The position numbers were made by a program, and so were the translations under genes. The notes beneath the pieces were generated by a model, which saw only the letters and a list, made by a program, of their open reading frames with translations, did no database searches and had not been told where the DNA came from. 64,000 bases of DNA from Prunus persica. Lineage: Eukaryota > Streptophyta > Magnoliopsida > Rosales > Rosaceae. The stretch is from the NCBI RefSeq assembly GCF_000346465.2, contig NC_034016.1, positions 17,272,063-17,336,062 of the forward strand. Direction: 5' to 3'. Below, piece after piece: positions 25,018-37,049 of the stretch (the stretch's first letter is position 1; each line of letters starts with the position of its first letter).

Positions 25018-26062
25018 ATGATCTTGACTGGAGTGTAACTGAACTTCTGAGTCTTTCTTAATCGAACTGGTGGAATTCATTGCCCTTTCTCACCTACGAA
25101 GTGGAATTACATAGGCTCATATGTTTTGTATCCCAGAAGACATTAGAATTAGAGATTGCATCCCTTCGTTCCTACTAGAGATGGAACCAATATCGTGATT
25201 CTTCCTTTCCAATCAGAACATTGTAAAGTTTGTAACATTTGGCTCCGCTGGGTCAGTGAATGCCAGAGATGTAAGGATTTGATATGATTCTGATCATTCA
25301 GTGGGAGTCATATCTGTAACATTTTTTTGTGCAACTTAAAACATGATTAATTTTGATAATGTGAGTTTGTAAATCGCAATGACTTTAGGAGTGTTGCCTT
25401 GATTAAGGCTTTCTTCATATTTCTTCTCTTTTTGGCAAGTTCTCTTCATCCTTCTTTTAAAAGTGGCATACAAATGAAAATAATATTTCCATCCCTAAAC
25501 GCACGTATCAAAAATGAAAAGGAAAGAAAATGGGTTACAAAACCATCTGCCCTAAAACAAGTTGAATAGATTACCCAGAAAAAGGGTAGGGGATATTTTC
25601 AACCTCCTGGCATGAAAAGGATCGTTTATGGTTCCATCGTGCATCAAATTCAAATTCCATAGTTCCCATAGAATTTTCTAACATACCCATGACCAAAACA
25701 TACTTGCCAGCAATATGCAACTTCATCAATTGTCAAATTACAGAGAACCTAAGAACGAACAAAAGAGCATGCATGAGAGCACTCCTACGGGAACCTGATA
25801 ACATGTTAAATGTCTGGTGAAAATGTAAAATATTCGATGTCCCTGTCATAGCTGAGAAAAAGAAACAAGCAGGCCTCAAAATATGATCGCAACAGAGGTC
25901 GCTCTGGCTCAACACAATAAATCTATAACATCAAATGGAAACAGCCACTATCCCAATTCAATAAGACCAGAAGCTAAAAATATCCTTGACAGGCATTTCA
26001 ATGCATGGCTTTTTGAGAGCATTTCACAGGGCAAGTAAATGCCTTCTCGGTATACAACTGAT
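25018..26062. other. Convergent intergenic region TRAPPC2L / RPN3
   Basis: This interval holds the 3-prime UTRs of the two converging genes. No ORF with family resemblance, RNA gene or clear repeat was seen. Confidence 0.5.
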
Positions 26063-29001
26063 TCAAAACTCGTCATCATCCTCCTCAGCTATATGCTTTG
26101 CAAGCTCTTGCTCCTGTTGTTGTCTCTCCCTCCTCTTCTCAGCACTTTCTTTCTCCTTGTGAGAGTTTGGTGGGAACCGAAGCGCTCGCACTGCGTCATT
26201 ATGCAAATTGAGGCAAAACGCAATCCTTGTGTCAAATGCAGCTTGGGGCTCATTAGTAGAGTAGATATCCCCAGTTTCCTTTGACACCATCCATCCATTT
26301 GTATGATCCAGGGTGGCATCAATTGCACCATCACGGATTGCCTTGGCAACAATACTTTCAGCATCAGCAACAGGATTTGGAGAGTCCAATCTCAACTTTT
26401 TAGCAACATCAACCAGAGAAATACGAGAATAAGAGATACTAATGTTACGCAACCCAGTTCTTATGACATTATGTCGCAGCCTAACAATCAAATTGTGGGT
26501 TCGGTCTGAACTGAATATATTTGAGAACTTCTCGGCAATATTTCTGAACAGCTCCAAGTCACCAATTCTCACAGCCTGAAAACAAAAATTGTCTCAATCA
26601 AAACCAAAGTTAGAAAAGGCTCAGGGGCCTACTGATTCCAAGAAGGCCATCCCAGCCTCATCCTAGGCATTAAAAATAATCCTCCTTTGTCAACCCTTGT
26701 TCTTTCCAGGCGAAGTGAAGTTCAGGGTTCAAGGTTTGAGAATTTCAGACTTACATTTGTTAGCTCAAAGTACGGCCTCAAAGCCTTCTCCATGCCTTTT
26801 TGCATAAACACAGTTCTCTCAGGGATTTCTCCAAGCAATAAGCGTACAATAATTGCCCACTTGTTGCATTGAATTCGAAAACCAAGGGCTGCTATAGGGG
26901 CTTTCCTGGCAGCTTGCAGGAGGGACTCCTTTGCATCAGTGTACTCCAACTGAATTGTTCTGATCTTTCCTAGGTAAAAGAGATACCGGCAGAACTGCAA
27001 GAGAACATTGTCAGAATCAGAATATGCATCCTATAATTGGACAGAAAGGAACCACCACTGAGAAAAAATGTTTTTTTTGCCACATATAGATTCTCTACCA
27101 CACTGTTTTAGATCAAGCTAATTTGACTCTATCAGAACAGCTGGTTGTAAATCAACTTACTTCCCAAGGGACCGTCCTGGCTTAAGATTGAAACAAAAGA
27201 AGAAAAAAAAATCTGAAATATAGACTCAAAGCTCACATGATATAATTTATTCCTAAGAGAACAGAAATCACTAAAGTTCCATTAAAACTTTGCTTATTCC
27301 TAAGAGAACAAGAACTGCAACATGCTAACATTGAGGAGAAGTCCTTGATAGTCAGTCATTGATTGGCAGTGGAAGAATGCAAAATGCAAGATAGACCAGT
27401 GCATCATTACAATATGTTTAAAAAAAAATTAAGAAACAAAAAAGGTTGTAGGAATAAAATCCATTGATAATAAGCATGATATTGACAATTGAAGAAAGCA
27501 AAGACACAAGATAGACCAGCATGTCATTACAATAGACTAGACAGAGGTCTAGAAGTTGGTTATATACATGCAAGAACATAACTTAGCATTTCAAAAAAGG
27601 ATGAACCATACATCTACATTGTGATCCTAGATAGACAGTTTATGGCTAATAGAGTGAAATAATTAAGAATGACCTGCTGGTTTGAGTGAGCCTCAAATCG
27701 AGGAGCCTTGGACCTCAGTTTCTCTGCCTGATCATACAGGTTATAGTGGAGGTAATTGCGAAGCAGAAGGTTGAGAAGTGTTTCCTGCATCACATTGTTT
27801 TACACATGTAAGAAACCGGTAAAACAGACACAATTGCTCATAATATTACGATTTACCTGACCCAGCTCATCATGGCGCAAAGTTGCAATCCGGTGAAGAT
27901 TAAGGAGATTTCTGTTAATGAATGACTGAATAAATTAGTTTTATGGGAATAAGTGAAATTAAAAAAAAAAAATCAATCAGACTTTTCCTTAGTACAAAGA
28001 CATTCTCACGTCAAAAGAACACACAGACAAACACAACTCACTAAAAAGAATCTTTAAATCGTGAAATCACACAACTCACCCTCTAATCTCTGCAAGATCA
28101 TCAGTCAGTTCATAGCTAAGGGAGTAATAGAAGTATAGCCTGGATGCCAGAACATCGATGGTTCTCCTATTAAGGTTCTTAATTCGAGCAATGCTTGCCG
28201 AGGCACAAGCTTTAGCCTAAAAAACCGCAATGCAACATTATTACAAACATGAGAATTTCTTTTGTTTTGTTTTGTTTTTTTTTGAAGTATACGACCCACA
28301 TGTAATGACAAGTATAATGCTTCACCTCATTGTATTTTTTCTGATCAATCAGAAAAATGAGCACAAGCAAATAGGAGTAAATCTCTAGCTCTGGCAAGGC
28401 ATGCTTTGAGGAAACTTGGGTAGCAGATGTTGCAGTATCAACGTCCATGTCATGTTCATCGTCCTGTGTAACCAATGTTTCACATTCCCAGTGCTCAAAA
28501 GTAAAAAAGAACATTGACCATACAAGCTTAAATCCAAAATTCAATAAGGTAGATCCAAAATCACCTTTGGAAGATATGAGGATAGCCGGCTGTGAACCTC
28601 AGATCCCGGCGAAAGGGCAAAATTGAGGAATGCTGAGAGCACAGAAACCTTCAGCTTCCGCCTCAACACCATGGTTAGCCTAACGGCACGCACAATTCGC
28701 CGAACCTCTCGACTATATGCAGCAGTCTCAAGGAGTGAAGCAATCTCCTTCAAATCTATAAAAACCAGTAAAGAGTGAACATCTAAAGTCAAATCCCGCA
28801 TAACCAATTTGATAAAGTACCACCAACTTACTTAAACTTCAGAAACAATGTAGGAAAATGAAAATTAGGGTTTTAATAGAAAAGAGATATATGGATGTAG
28901 ATGGCAAACTTACTATGAAGAGTTGAAGGAGAAGTAGAAGAAGCTGAATTTGAAGGAATAGAAGGCGCTGTGACCTCTTTCATCTCCACGTCTTGAGTCA
29001 T
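26063..29001 (-). CDS. RPN3: 26S proteasome non-ATPase regulatory subunit RPN3 (PSMD3)
   Basis: A lid subunit of the 19S regulatory particle, with a PCI-domain scaffold role. Exons on the minus strand: 29001-28914, 28755-28565, 28463-28326, 28216-28080, 27911-27857, 27784-27674, 26994-26755, 26575-26063; phases close to 490 residues (Arabidopsis RPN3 about 488). The N-terminus starts [10 protein letters not shown], followed by [19 protein letters not shown], the TPR-like middle ([19 protein letters not shown]) and the PCI region ([33 protein letters not shown]). The C-terminus is [20 protein letters not shown] and an acidic end. A leader intron is visible upstream. No defect seen. Confidence 0.95.
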
Positions 29002-29250
29002 CTTGAAGAGACTGTACCCAGATTACAGAGAACAAAATTCAATCAAATGCTGAACGAAGATAAAAGCGAAAAAGTTGAAATTGATTTGAAATTAAGACGA
29101 AATTACCTTGATTTTCGTTGTAGCCCGGTGCTGATCGGAATTGGCGATGGAGGAACTAGGGTTTTGCTACGTTTCCTCCCCTGCAAGTTTAAGCGAAAGA
29201 GAGATGGAGAGAACGAAGAAGAGTGAGAGAGAGGAAATGAAGGGAAGGCC
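29002..29250 (-). promoter_or_regulatory. Leader region of RPN3 with a 5-prime UTR intron
   Basis: On the minus strand a donor (ATCAAG|GTAATT after 29107) and an acceptor (TACAG|TCTCTTCAAGATG) define a leader intron at 29012-29106, ending 10 bp before the ATG. The exon upstream is GA/CT-rich. The transcription start is not resolved. Confidence 0.45.
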
Positions 29251-29912
29251 AAAGTTCATACGGCGTCGCTTTTTCTGTTTTTCGAAAGGAAAAAATCTGA
29301 CAGGTTCACTATACGTAGTGCTTGCTTAGGTTGGATTGGCCCAACAAATCACAAGGCCCAATCCAAACAGCCTTACAGAAGGTAAAAAAAACAAATGAAA
29401 AAAGAACATCACCAAACAACACAAACATGGAGGAAAGAATGCAACCACCAAAAAAAGATGGAGGAAACAAAGCAATGCGCTTGTGAATCGACTGGCTAGA
29501 GCCTCTATTCATGCATTTGATGTCTTGTGTTCGAATTCTTAATAGTTCTTTTGCTTTATGCAAGGAATATTATGCACTTGATGTCCTATATTCAAATTTC
29601 TAACCGTTTTTTTTTCGGTTTCATGCATCACACCATCAAAATTTAGCTTCATTAAGAAGATTCCATTTGTCGAAGATATACAAGTTCTAGTTTTAACATA
29701 AAACCCTTCACTTTCGCACCGCCATTAGTTATTATTGCTAATTAAATATGTTATGAAAAATTGTTTAAAATGGTATAAAGAAGAGCATATCTGGCAATGA
29801 AAAAACCATTCACGAAACATGTTTACAAGTAAATACATGTTAATATCTTATTTGTTGCTACAAGAAGCTTCCAGATTTTTTTGTTATGAAATAAAATTAG
29901 TGTCTCATTGCA
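29251..29912. other. Intergenic region, RPN3 promoter to MO-A 3-prime end
   Basis: Mostly AT-rich. About 29475-29560 reads CTGGCTAGAGCC ... GTGTTCGAATTCT, resembling the A and B boxes of a degenerate tRNA-derived SINE. No gene recognised. Confidence 0.4.
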
Positions 29913-32324
29913 TTAACAGATGCTTAGCTTCCCACAATCAAAATCAGCCTTCTTCAACAGCAGCAGAACCAGGGAAGGAGCCAAGAACTTGTAGAATGTC
30001 ATAATTTTTCCCTCACTCCCTTGCAGAAAACCAACCACATAACCTGTGTTAATCAGAGCAAAGCTTCTCCACTTCCTTTCATTGGCATACTTTTTCAACC
30101 CCACCTCAATCTTCTTATGTTCCTGCATTCCTTCTTCACTTTTATCTTCCATTCCTTGCCTTGAGCTCTTCAACAAGGCCTCACCAAGACACCTTGCCAA
30201 TACGACGCCATCTCCTAATGCAGAGCAGCCGCCTTGGCCAATGCCCGGCGTCATGGGGTGCAGTGAATCTCCGGCTACACAAACATTGCCTTTGCTAATG
30301 TTTCCCCACAGAAGCTCCCATGGATGCCTATATCTCAATGGTGAGGATATAAAAGCATCCAACTCAGTGTTTTCTATGACAGTTCTTACTTTATCAGGTG
30401 TCTTTCCAAGCTTGCTTAAGATATGTTGCTTCAGCTGAGCTGGGTTCTCTTCCAGCTCTTTCTCTACAAGACATGAAGAATAAACAAAACAGAACAAATG
30501 TGACATAAACATATTTTGGATGGTGCATTTACTAGCAGCAAAAACACTTTCATATCTGAATTCTAAAGAACCAAAAAAAAAAAAAAAAAAAAAACTTACT
30601 TTCAAGTTGTATGAGCAACATATTTTGAAACAATTTATCACTGTTGTTTTGTTATTTGTATTGTGATTGAGAGCTGAAAACCCTTGATTCTGTAGCATAT
30701 GGAAGAAAAAGTCTCTGTGGAAGCAAAAGAAAAGGTTCCAAAATTGGTATGGAAGGCTTACCTTGGCTGGAGGGAACCCAAGTGTAATACCAATAAACAA
30801 TTTTATCATCACAAGGGATGACACCAGATCTAATACCATTCCAAAAAACTGCATGAAAATGGGATCAAAACCATGAGGGCTCTTGAAGTCGGTACGACCT
30901 CTAATAGCAGATCTCCCGTAAATGCCGGCTGCTTGAAGCCAAGCCATTTTGCAACCACCGAGTTCACTCCATCACACCCAACCAAGACCTATTCAATCAA
31001 GGCGTTGGTAAGTGATTCGATTAAAGATACAGATACTTATAACTGAAAGGATTAGAACATATATCCGACCTAAAACCAATTCATAACGGTGGATGGAGAG
31101 GCGGCCTAAGACATTATATATAATAAGGCAAGGCTTTGCATTCTCTCAACAACAAGAACTTCATGTAAGTTAATGGTGTACAATGTGCAGCTATCAAACA
31201 GATAGTCCCTAGCAAGGTTGAGATGTTCTTATGCACCAGATGCTAGAAGTTATAGATATGAAAAGGTGTTAAAATTTGAACAATCAACTTTTCATCTGAT
31301 TAATCTACCTTGGCTTCGAGGATGGTTCCATCAGCAAGATGAACCAGCTTAAAGTAGCCCAATTTGTCAATTGAAACCACCTTGGATGAGAACCTGATGG
31401 TGCCACTAGGGAGCTCATTTGCAACAAGTTCCTTTTCACACATCGAACTTCATGATGTCCACTGCACATCAGTTAAACTCTCAAATTCTCAATCATCTGA
31501 GCATGCTCAAACTGAATGTTAATAGTCTTGTCATAAGTGATTTTCAATAGAGGGTAAAAATTAAAAAAACAGGAAAAAGGGGTCAAAAAGTATGCAAAAA
31601 TGAGATGCAGCAACTGGAGGATTATAAGCTACTGAGGAACTGCTCTACTGTTAAACTTACTTTTTTCCCCTGGCCTTAAATGATATTTCAAATATTGGAA
31701 GCCCAGAAATCGTTGAGGAAGTCACATTCCTGTATTCAAAACTCTGCAATCAGTTTCATGTGTGCATGTAAAGCAAGTAACTACTAGCTGAAATACACAC
31801 ACACACACACACACACACAGCAATTGTCCAGAAATTTATCAACCAAAAGGGGTATATCTAACTCAGTTTATTTTTTTGCTGTGTTAGAAGTGTTCAAACA
31901 TTGAAACACAATTTGAGACAATAACATGTCAAATTGTCCAAAATGGTGACATAATGTACCCATGAAGTGTCTCATGTTGTCGGTGAAGAGTATCGCCAAT
32001 AGCAAGGGCATCTAATGCCTTCCATGCATTTGTCCATGTTGAGAATGCAAACCCCGTTGTCCTCAAACTATCCGACGATTCCAACACTAAGCGTCGGATG
32101 CCAAGCCTGCAGTAAAAAAAAATTGAATTTTCCTTGCTGCTTAGAGTCATAGTGAACTACATACTTACAATCATAACTTGTTTTAGCAGTACGGAAACAC
32201 ACACAGACATGCACAGATGAGAGAGGGAGAGAGAGAGAGAGAACCTATGAAGTCCTAAGGATGTTGCAATTCCAGCAATTCCAGCTCCTACAATCACAAC
32301 TTGTGCTTCTGCTCCTACTTCCAT
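29913..32324 (-). pseudogene. FAD-dependent monooxygenase pseudogene, copy MO-A
   Basis: All exons of the MO gene are recognisable in order: the first exon (start 32324) with the Rossmann motif GAGIAG, the [15 protein letters not shown] exon, the DGTILKAKV exon, the [12 protein letters not shown] exon, and the last exon with GDSLHPMTPGIGQGG. Compared with intact MO-B/MO-C it has three frame-breaking deletions: 13 bp near 31431, one base near 30917 (ctcccgtaa for ctccctgtaa) and one near 30841 (attccaaa for attcccaaa). The conserved ED after the GD motif is GD here. The last exon alone is open for 340 codons because the frame reads through intron sequence. It is probably a dead founder copy, since its fourth intron lacks the insertion shared by MO-B and MO-C. 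Confidence 0.8.
31797..31820. repeat. (CA)n microsatellite inside MO-A
   Basis: A pure dinucleotide run of about 12 CA units in an intron of the MO-A pseudogene. The matching introns of MO-B and MO-C lack it. Confidence 0.85.
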
Positions 32325-32877
32325 GAATGATATTTGAGGCTTTTACTTTGGTTTTAGTGGAAACAGACTCGCATAACAAAGATATAGACATAGAAGGATG
32401 AGATGGATATTTATATTATATTTTGCAGCGGCAATTGGATAGTGCTATAGTGGGAGTACAATTTAGATGACGATCACACTAAAGACAAGTGACAACAGCC
32501 AATGTTCAATCTGATCTACCTTTTCTTATCTATTATTGAAGCACTAAACCCCAATAATGCCAACAAATGCTTTGTACTGTTTATTTAGCAGCGATCTTTG
32601 AGCACTAGGAAAGTGTAATATTGTTTGTTGGATTCATCGGTATAAGCCGTCTTACACCAACTCTTAATCTAATGGCGTTTCTCTTTTCAACATTAAAAGA
32701 TGTCTCAAGTTCGAATTTTGTTTCCCCTGTTGTTAATAAAGATTAAAAAGAAATGTCCCCTTACAGAAACTCCATAAAAATTACAAGATGACAAAAGAAA
32801 GTTCTTACACTAATATGATTGACATATAAGGTTACACGCAAATCACTATTATATATGCAGAGGAAGTATCATTGCAT
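32325..32877. other. Spacer between MO-A and MO-B
   Basis: Upstream flank of MO-A and downstream flank of MO-B. The stretch from about 32437 to 32877 is closely similar to 51820-52267 downstream of MO-C, so it belongs to the duplicated unit. It includes a B-box-like word (GTCTCAAGTTCGAATTTTG, near 32702) that may be a SINE remnant. Confidence 0.6.
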
Positions 32878-35615
32878 TTAAGAGATGCTGAGCTTCCCAC
32901 AATCAAAATCTGACTTCTTCAACAACAAACCAGCCATAATTGGAGAAAAAAATTTGTCCCTGAAGAAGTTCATAAATTTTCCATTACTCTCTTGTAAGAA
33001 ACCAACCACTCTAGATGTACTAATCAGATCAAAGCTTCTCCATCTCCTCTCATTGGCATACTTGTTCAACCCCATCTCAATCCTCTCATACTCTTCCTTT
33101 CCTTCTTCACCCTCCTTATCTTTTCTTTCTCCCCCTGAGTTCTTCAACAAGGCCTCACCAAGACACCTTGACAATACAACGCTGTCTTCTAATGCACAGC
33201 AGCCCCCTTGGCCAATGTCTGGGGTCATGGGGTGGAGCGCGTCTCCTGCGACACAAGCATTGCCTTTGCTGATGTTTCCCCAAAGAAGCTCCCAAGGATG
33301 CCTATATCTCAATGGAGAGGATATAAAAGCATCCAATTCGGTGTTTTCTACCACAGCTTTTACTTTATCAGGTATCTTTCCGAGCTTGCTTAACATATAT
33401 TGCTTCAGTTGAGCTGGGTTCTCTTCTAGCTCTTTCTCTAATAGACATGAAGCATAAACAAAAAATGTAACATACAGATACTGGTTTGATTGCAATTTTA
33501 CATACTACGAACACTTCTTAACAGCCAATATGAAGTCCTAAAGTTTCTGAATTGAAAAGGAAAAAAATTATCATCTTGTCTAGATGCTGAGTAACATAGT
33601 ATGAAACATTCTATCACGGTTTTTTTTATTTGGGGTGAGATTGAGATCTGAAAACCATTTTGAAGCATACCGATACTGGTGCTACAATGCGGCGAAACAG
33701 TACCAATATCTAAGGTTCTATCTTAAGTTATATTTTTTGCCCCAAAGGAAACATGGAAGCAAAGAGTCCCCAAAATTTGTGTGAAAGCTTACCTTGGCTA
33801 GAGGGAGTCCAAGTAATGTACCAGTAAACATTTGTATCATCACAAGGGATGGCACCAGATCTAATACCATTCCCAAAGTACTGATTGAACTTGGGATCAA
33901 CTCCATGACTGCTCTTGAAGGTAGCACAACCTCTAATAGCAGATCTCCCTGTAAATGCTGGCTGCTTGAAGCCGAGCCATTTTGCCACCACGGAGTTCAC
34001 TCCATCACACCCAACCAAGACCTATTCAATCACAACATTATAACTGTAAGTGACTAGATGAAAGTACCTAAAAAATTAAGTATTCCATCCAAAATGAGAT
34101 GATATTATGTTATTGGTTTACACCCATCAAACAGATACTCTGCTTACAAATGAATAAGTAGTCCCTAAAAAGTGAAGCTGTTCTAACGGTTAAAAAAAGG
34201 TTTCAAGCTTTGAGGTTAAAAAAAGCAAAAAGGTTTTGGTTCAATTGGGACAGTCTAGCAGGCCATGGTGGATCTGAGTGGCACCGACCCGTTATCCTTC
34301 CACTGCCAAGAGCGGGAGGTAGTTCGTTGCTCTGTGAAGCCAGCCTTACGCAGTGCCCTCCACTCTAGAAACCCAGTGACCCAGAGCCTTCGCTCAAGCC
34401 ACAGGGTTCAACTCCTGGCTTGGAATGGGCGGGCCAGAAGATAGCCAACCCGAACCCGACCAGCTAATACTGGGACAATGTTCCAGCACCTCAAAGCCCC
34501 CACTCGGGTTACAAGCTCACGTTGCTGAGCTCGGCGATCCAACTTCCTCCTGTTAGGTTTATGAAGTGTGGTTTTTGATATCAACCGAGCGATGTGGGAT
34601 AAGTTGCAAGAGCGAGTGCCTCTTTAGGATAAGATCTTGGCCTTCATATAATGACTTGACTTTTGCAGGGGCTTTTTATGGAAAAATAGAGATAAAAAGG
34701 AAAGATCAGTCTACCTTGGCTTTGAGGATGGTCCCGTCTGCAAGATGAACCAGCTTAAAGTAGCCCGATTCGTCAACGGAAACCACCTTGGATGAGAACC
34801 TGATGGTGCCACTGGGGAGTTCATTTGCAAGGCCTTCCAACAACAAGTTCCTTTTCACGCATCGAATTTCATGGTTTCCGCTGCACATCATGTACATTCT
34901 CAATCTTTTGAGCATGCTTGAATATGGATACTAATAACAAAATCATTTAAAAAGAAGCAAATTAATAGAATCTAGCAAACAATTGATTTCCAATATTAAG
35001 CATCAAGTAAGATACTTTTAGCACTTATGCTACTGATAAACTTACTGCTTTCCTTTGGCCTTAAATGACATCTCAAACGTTTGAAGCCCTGTAATTCTTG
35101 AGGAAGTCACATTCCTGTACATTCAAATCTCTGCAATCAGTTTTGTGCGTGCAAAAGTAGAACTTAGTAAGTACCAACAAAGATGTTAGGATTGATTTTG
35201 CTTAACTAACAGTCGAGATTGGCGGTCTGATAACATAACATGTTAGGATAGTTGAAGAGGCAAGAGAGAGTGATGCATGGAGAGAAAATTACCCATCAAG
35301 TGGGACATGTTGTTGGCGAAGAGAATCGGCAAGACCAAGGGCATCTAAGGCCTTCCATGCATTTGTCCATGTTGTCAACGCAAAACCTGTTGTCCTCAAA
35401 CTATCAGATGATTCTAACACCAAGCTTCTAATCCCCAGCCTGCACCCAGAAATTTCAATTTTGATTCCGACCATAGTAACAAATATATGAACCGTGAACA
35501 TTAGCATGTGTGTATTAGAGAGAGAGAGAGAGAGAGAGAACCTGTGAAGTCCTAAGGATGTTGCAAGGCCAGAAATTCCAGCTCCCACAATCACAACATC
35601 TGCTTCTTCTTCCAT
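32878..35615 (-). CDS. FAD-dependent monooxygenase (MO1/MO2, salicylate hydroxylase-like), copy MO-B
   Basis: A class A flavoprotein monooxygenase; family members hydroxylate or epoxidise small aromatic or isoprenoid substrates using FAD and NAD(P)H. The substrate of this clade is unknown. Exons on the minus strand: 35615-35542, 35439-35293, 35114-35046, 34880-34715, 34021-33793, 33437-32878; phases close to 414 residues, normal for plant MO proteins. Motifs: GAGISG (11-16) for the ADP part of FAD, GCDG (156-159), and [15 protein letters not shown] (from 293) with ED at 312-313. No signal peptide or clear membrane segment was seen. Intron 4 contains an inserted repeat shared with MO-C. No coding defect seen; identity to MO-C is very high. 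Confidence 0.88.
34235..34645 (-). repeat. Intronic repeat insertion in MO-B (shared with MO-C)
   Basis: A GC-rich block of about 400 bp sits in the otherwise AT-rich fourth intron. It contains GGTTCAACTCCTGGCTTGG, similar to a tRNA B box, and on the minus strand CTTATCCCACATCGCTCGG near one end, a word also seen at the ends of plant TRIM/LTR elements. A near-identical copy is at about 53535-53925 in MO-C; MO-A has none. The family is not identified and the ends are approximate. Confidence 0.6.
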
Positions 35616-35639
35616 GTTGTACTTGATTATGCTCAGGAG

Positions 35640-35835
35640 CGTCCCCGGTGGTTCTTCTAGAGCTTAGGCTTCCAGCATATGACCACACCCTCTCGAAATC
35701 AGCTGCCAGTAATTTCTCTGTCTTCTCGTCTAGTGCCTCTTTTCGAATGCTGCGCTTTACACACAGAGGTGTCCTTCCTGGACTACCAACAACTGGAGTG
35801 GAGGAACAGAAAGTCGGAGTTGCTAGTGGAGAGGC
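35640..35835 (-). pseudogene. Unrecognised coding-like fragment upstream of MO-B
   Basis: About 195 bp directly upstream of the MO-B start have no counterpart upstream of MO-C. On the minus strand they are open for about 63 codons with plant-like amino acid use (includes PVVGSPGRTPLCVKRSIRK and LLAADFERVWSYAGS). This looks like an exon fragment captured from another gene. I do not recognise the family. There is no sign that it is expressed or joined in frame to MO-B. Confidence 0.4.
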
Positions 35836-36056
35836 ATAATTAAGCTGAAGATGACGATTAGGATGACGAATTTTACTTCTTATACTTGATTATGCTTCTG
35901 CTTTTACTTCTTATATTTGTGATGGGGATGTAAAGGACAGGCATAATTAAGCTGAAGATGACGATAAGGATGACGAATTAGGAAAAAATGGCTATACTAT
36001 TTTTATTGTTTAAAAAAGAAAAAAAATCGCATTTTAAGAAACATTAATAAATACGT

Positions 36057-36252
36057 GTGTAGCCGAGCGGGTATACTAATTTTTTATAGAATCAGAAAAA
36101 ACTTAGTATCGCCACACGGCTATACTATTTATAGTTTTTTAAAAAGGCCCGCCATGCGACTAGGCGTTCACTTGTCAAAATACGTACAGCCGCAAGGTTA
36201 TACTATTTAAAAATAAAAAAAATAAAAAACGGAATATAGTCATGCGGCTATA
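36057..36252. repeat. Degenerate palindrome cluster (AGCCG-CGGCT family)
   Basis: Four imperfect copies of the palindrome seen cleanly at 48157-48272: GTGTAGCCGAGCGGGTATAC, GTATCGCCACACGGCTATAC, GTACAGCCGCAAGGTTATAC and TATAGTCATGCGGCTATA. They are spaced about 50-80 bp in AT-rich DNA. The position corresponds to the 55277-55420 cluster in the paralogous segment. Confidence 0.7.
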
Positions 36253-36578
36253 CGCTTTAAATACATTATATTTAAAAGGTATAGCCACGTTAGCAAACTA
36301 ACGAAATTTTTGATCGAAATTTTTGACAGAATTTAACGACAGAGACCATTTGTGATCACACATACTAACCTTGAGGACCACAAATGACACAAAAAAACAT
36401 TAAAAATGTAATCTGATAGTTTCGTCAACAATATGGACGTTTTGTGATACTAAGCCTAAAAAAATTAAGAAAAACGGACCTTTTATCTTTTCTAATTTTC
36501 CTGCATCTCTTTGCTTCATTTTTGTTTCACATCTCCCTCTTCCTTTTAATTCTTTAATCGAAAAACATAAACAAATAA

Positions 36579-36583
36579 TCTTT
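36579..36583. other. Target-site duplication TCTTT, left
   Basis: TCTTT directly precedes the left LTR and is repeated at 42899-42903 directly after the right LTR, as expected for a 5-bp duplication made by an LTR-retrotransposon integrase. Confidence 0.9.
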
Positions 36584-37049
36584 TGTTATAAAATAACCTA
36601 GAATATGTGCGATAATTCAGAGCTGCACGTAAAGTAGATGAGACACAGCATTTAACGAGGTTCGGCTATGCCTACGTCCTCGGAGAGCAGCAGCAGTAAC
36701 TTTTTCACTATGTAAAATAATAGGGCTACAAGTTTAGTGTTTACAATATATGTGGCTCACTGAATTTTCTCTCTAGGAGAATTTCTCTCTGCTCTCTCTT
36801 CTCTCTTTCTTCCTTCTCTTCCTTTCTCTTTTTCTTCTCTTCTTCTTTCCGTTTCTCTTCTTATTTATAGGCTGAAATAATCACTATTCATCACTATTCA
36901 TCACTGTTCACCCGTGACAGACAGACTCTATCAAAGCCGCCAAATGAACAGTAATGAACAATAATGAACAGTAATGAAAACTCTATCAAGCCGCCAAATG
37001 AACAGTAATGAATAGTTAGTGGGCTCCACATGTTTATTCTTTTACAACA
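36584..37049 (-). repeat. Left LTR (3-prime LTR of the element)
   Basis: Begins TGTTATAAAATAACC and ends TTTTACAACA. It contains a CT-rich tract (about 36771-36862), CACTATTCAT repeats, and ATGAACAGTA decamer repeats that are roughly complementary to each other. It differs from the right LTR by decamer number (three then one, versus two then two) and one CAAT/CAGT change. Confidence 0.92.

Larger units (their letters stand above)
35836..36583. other. Non-coding flank with direct repeat and degenerate palindromes
   Basis: AT-rich. A direct repeat of about 38 bp (GCATAATTAAGCTGAAGATG and following bases) occurs at about 35836 and 35941. Four degenerate members of the AGCCGNNCGGCT palindrome family lie at 36057-36076, 36106-36125, 36184-36203 and 36235-36252. 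The final 100 bp (ATCTTTTCTAATTTTCCTGC and onward) match 55443-55540, the equivalent place upstream of MO-C. Confidence 0.6.

Noticed and set aside
29913..30947. 344-codon open frame as a functional MO-A gene
   Set aside because: It reads through an intron and out of the protein frame; comparison with MO-B and MO-C shows three frame-breaking deletions.
34250..34560. A tRNA gene in MO-B intron 4
   Set aside because: A B-box-like word is present but no cloverleaf could be drawn; treated as an unidentified repeat.
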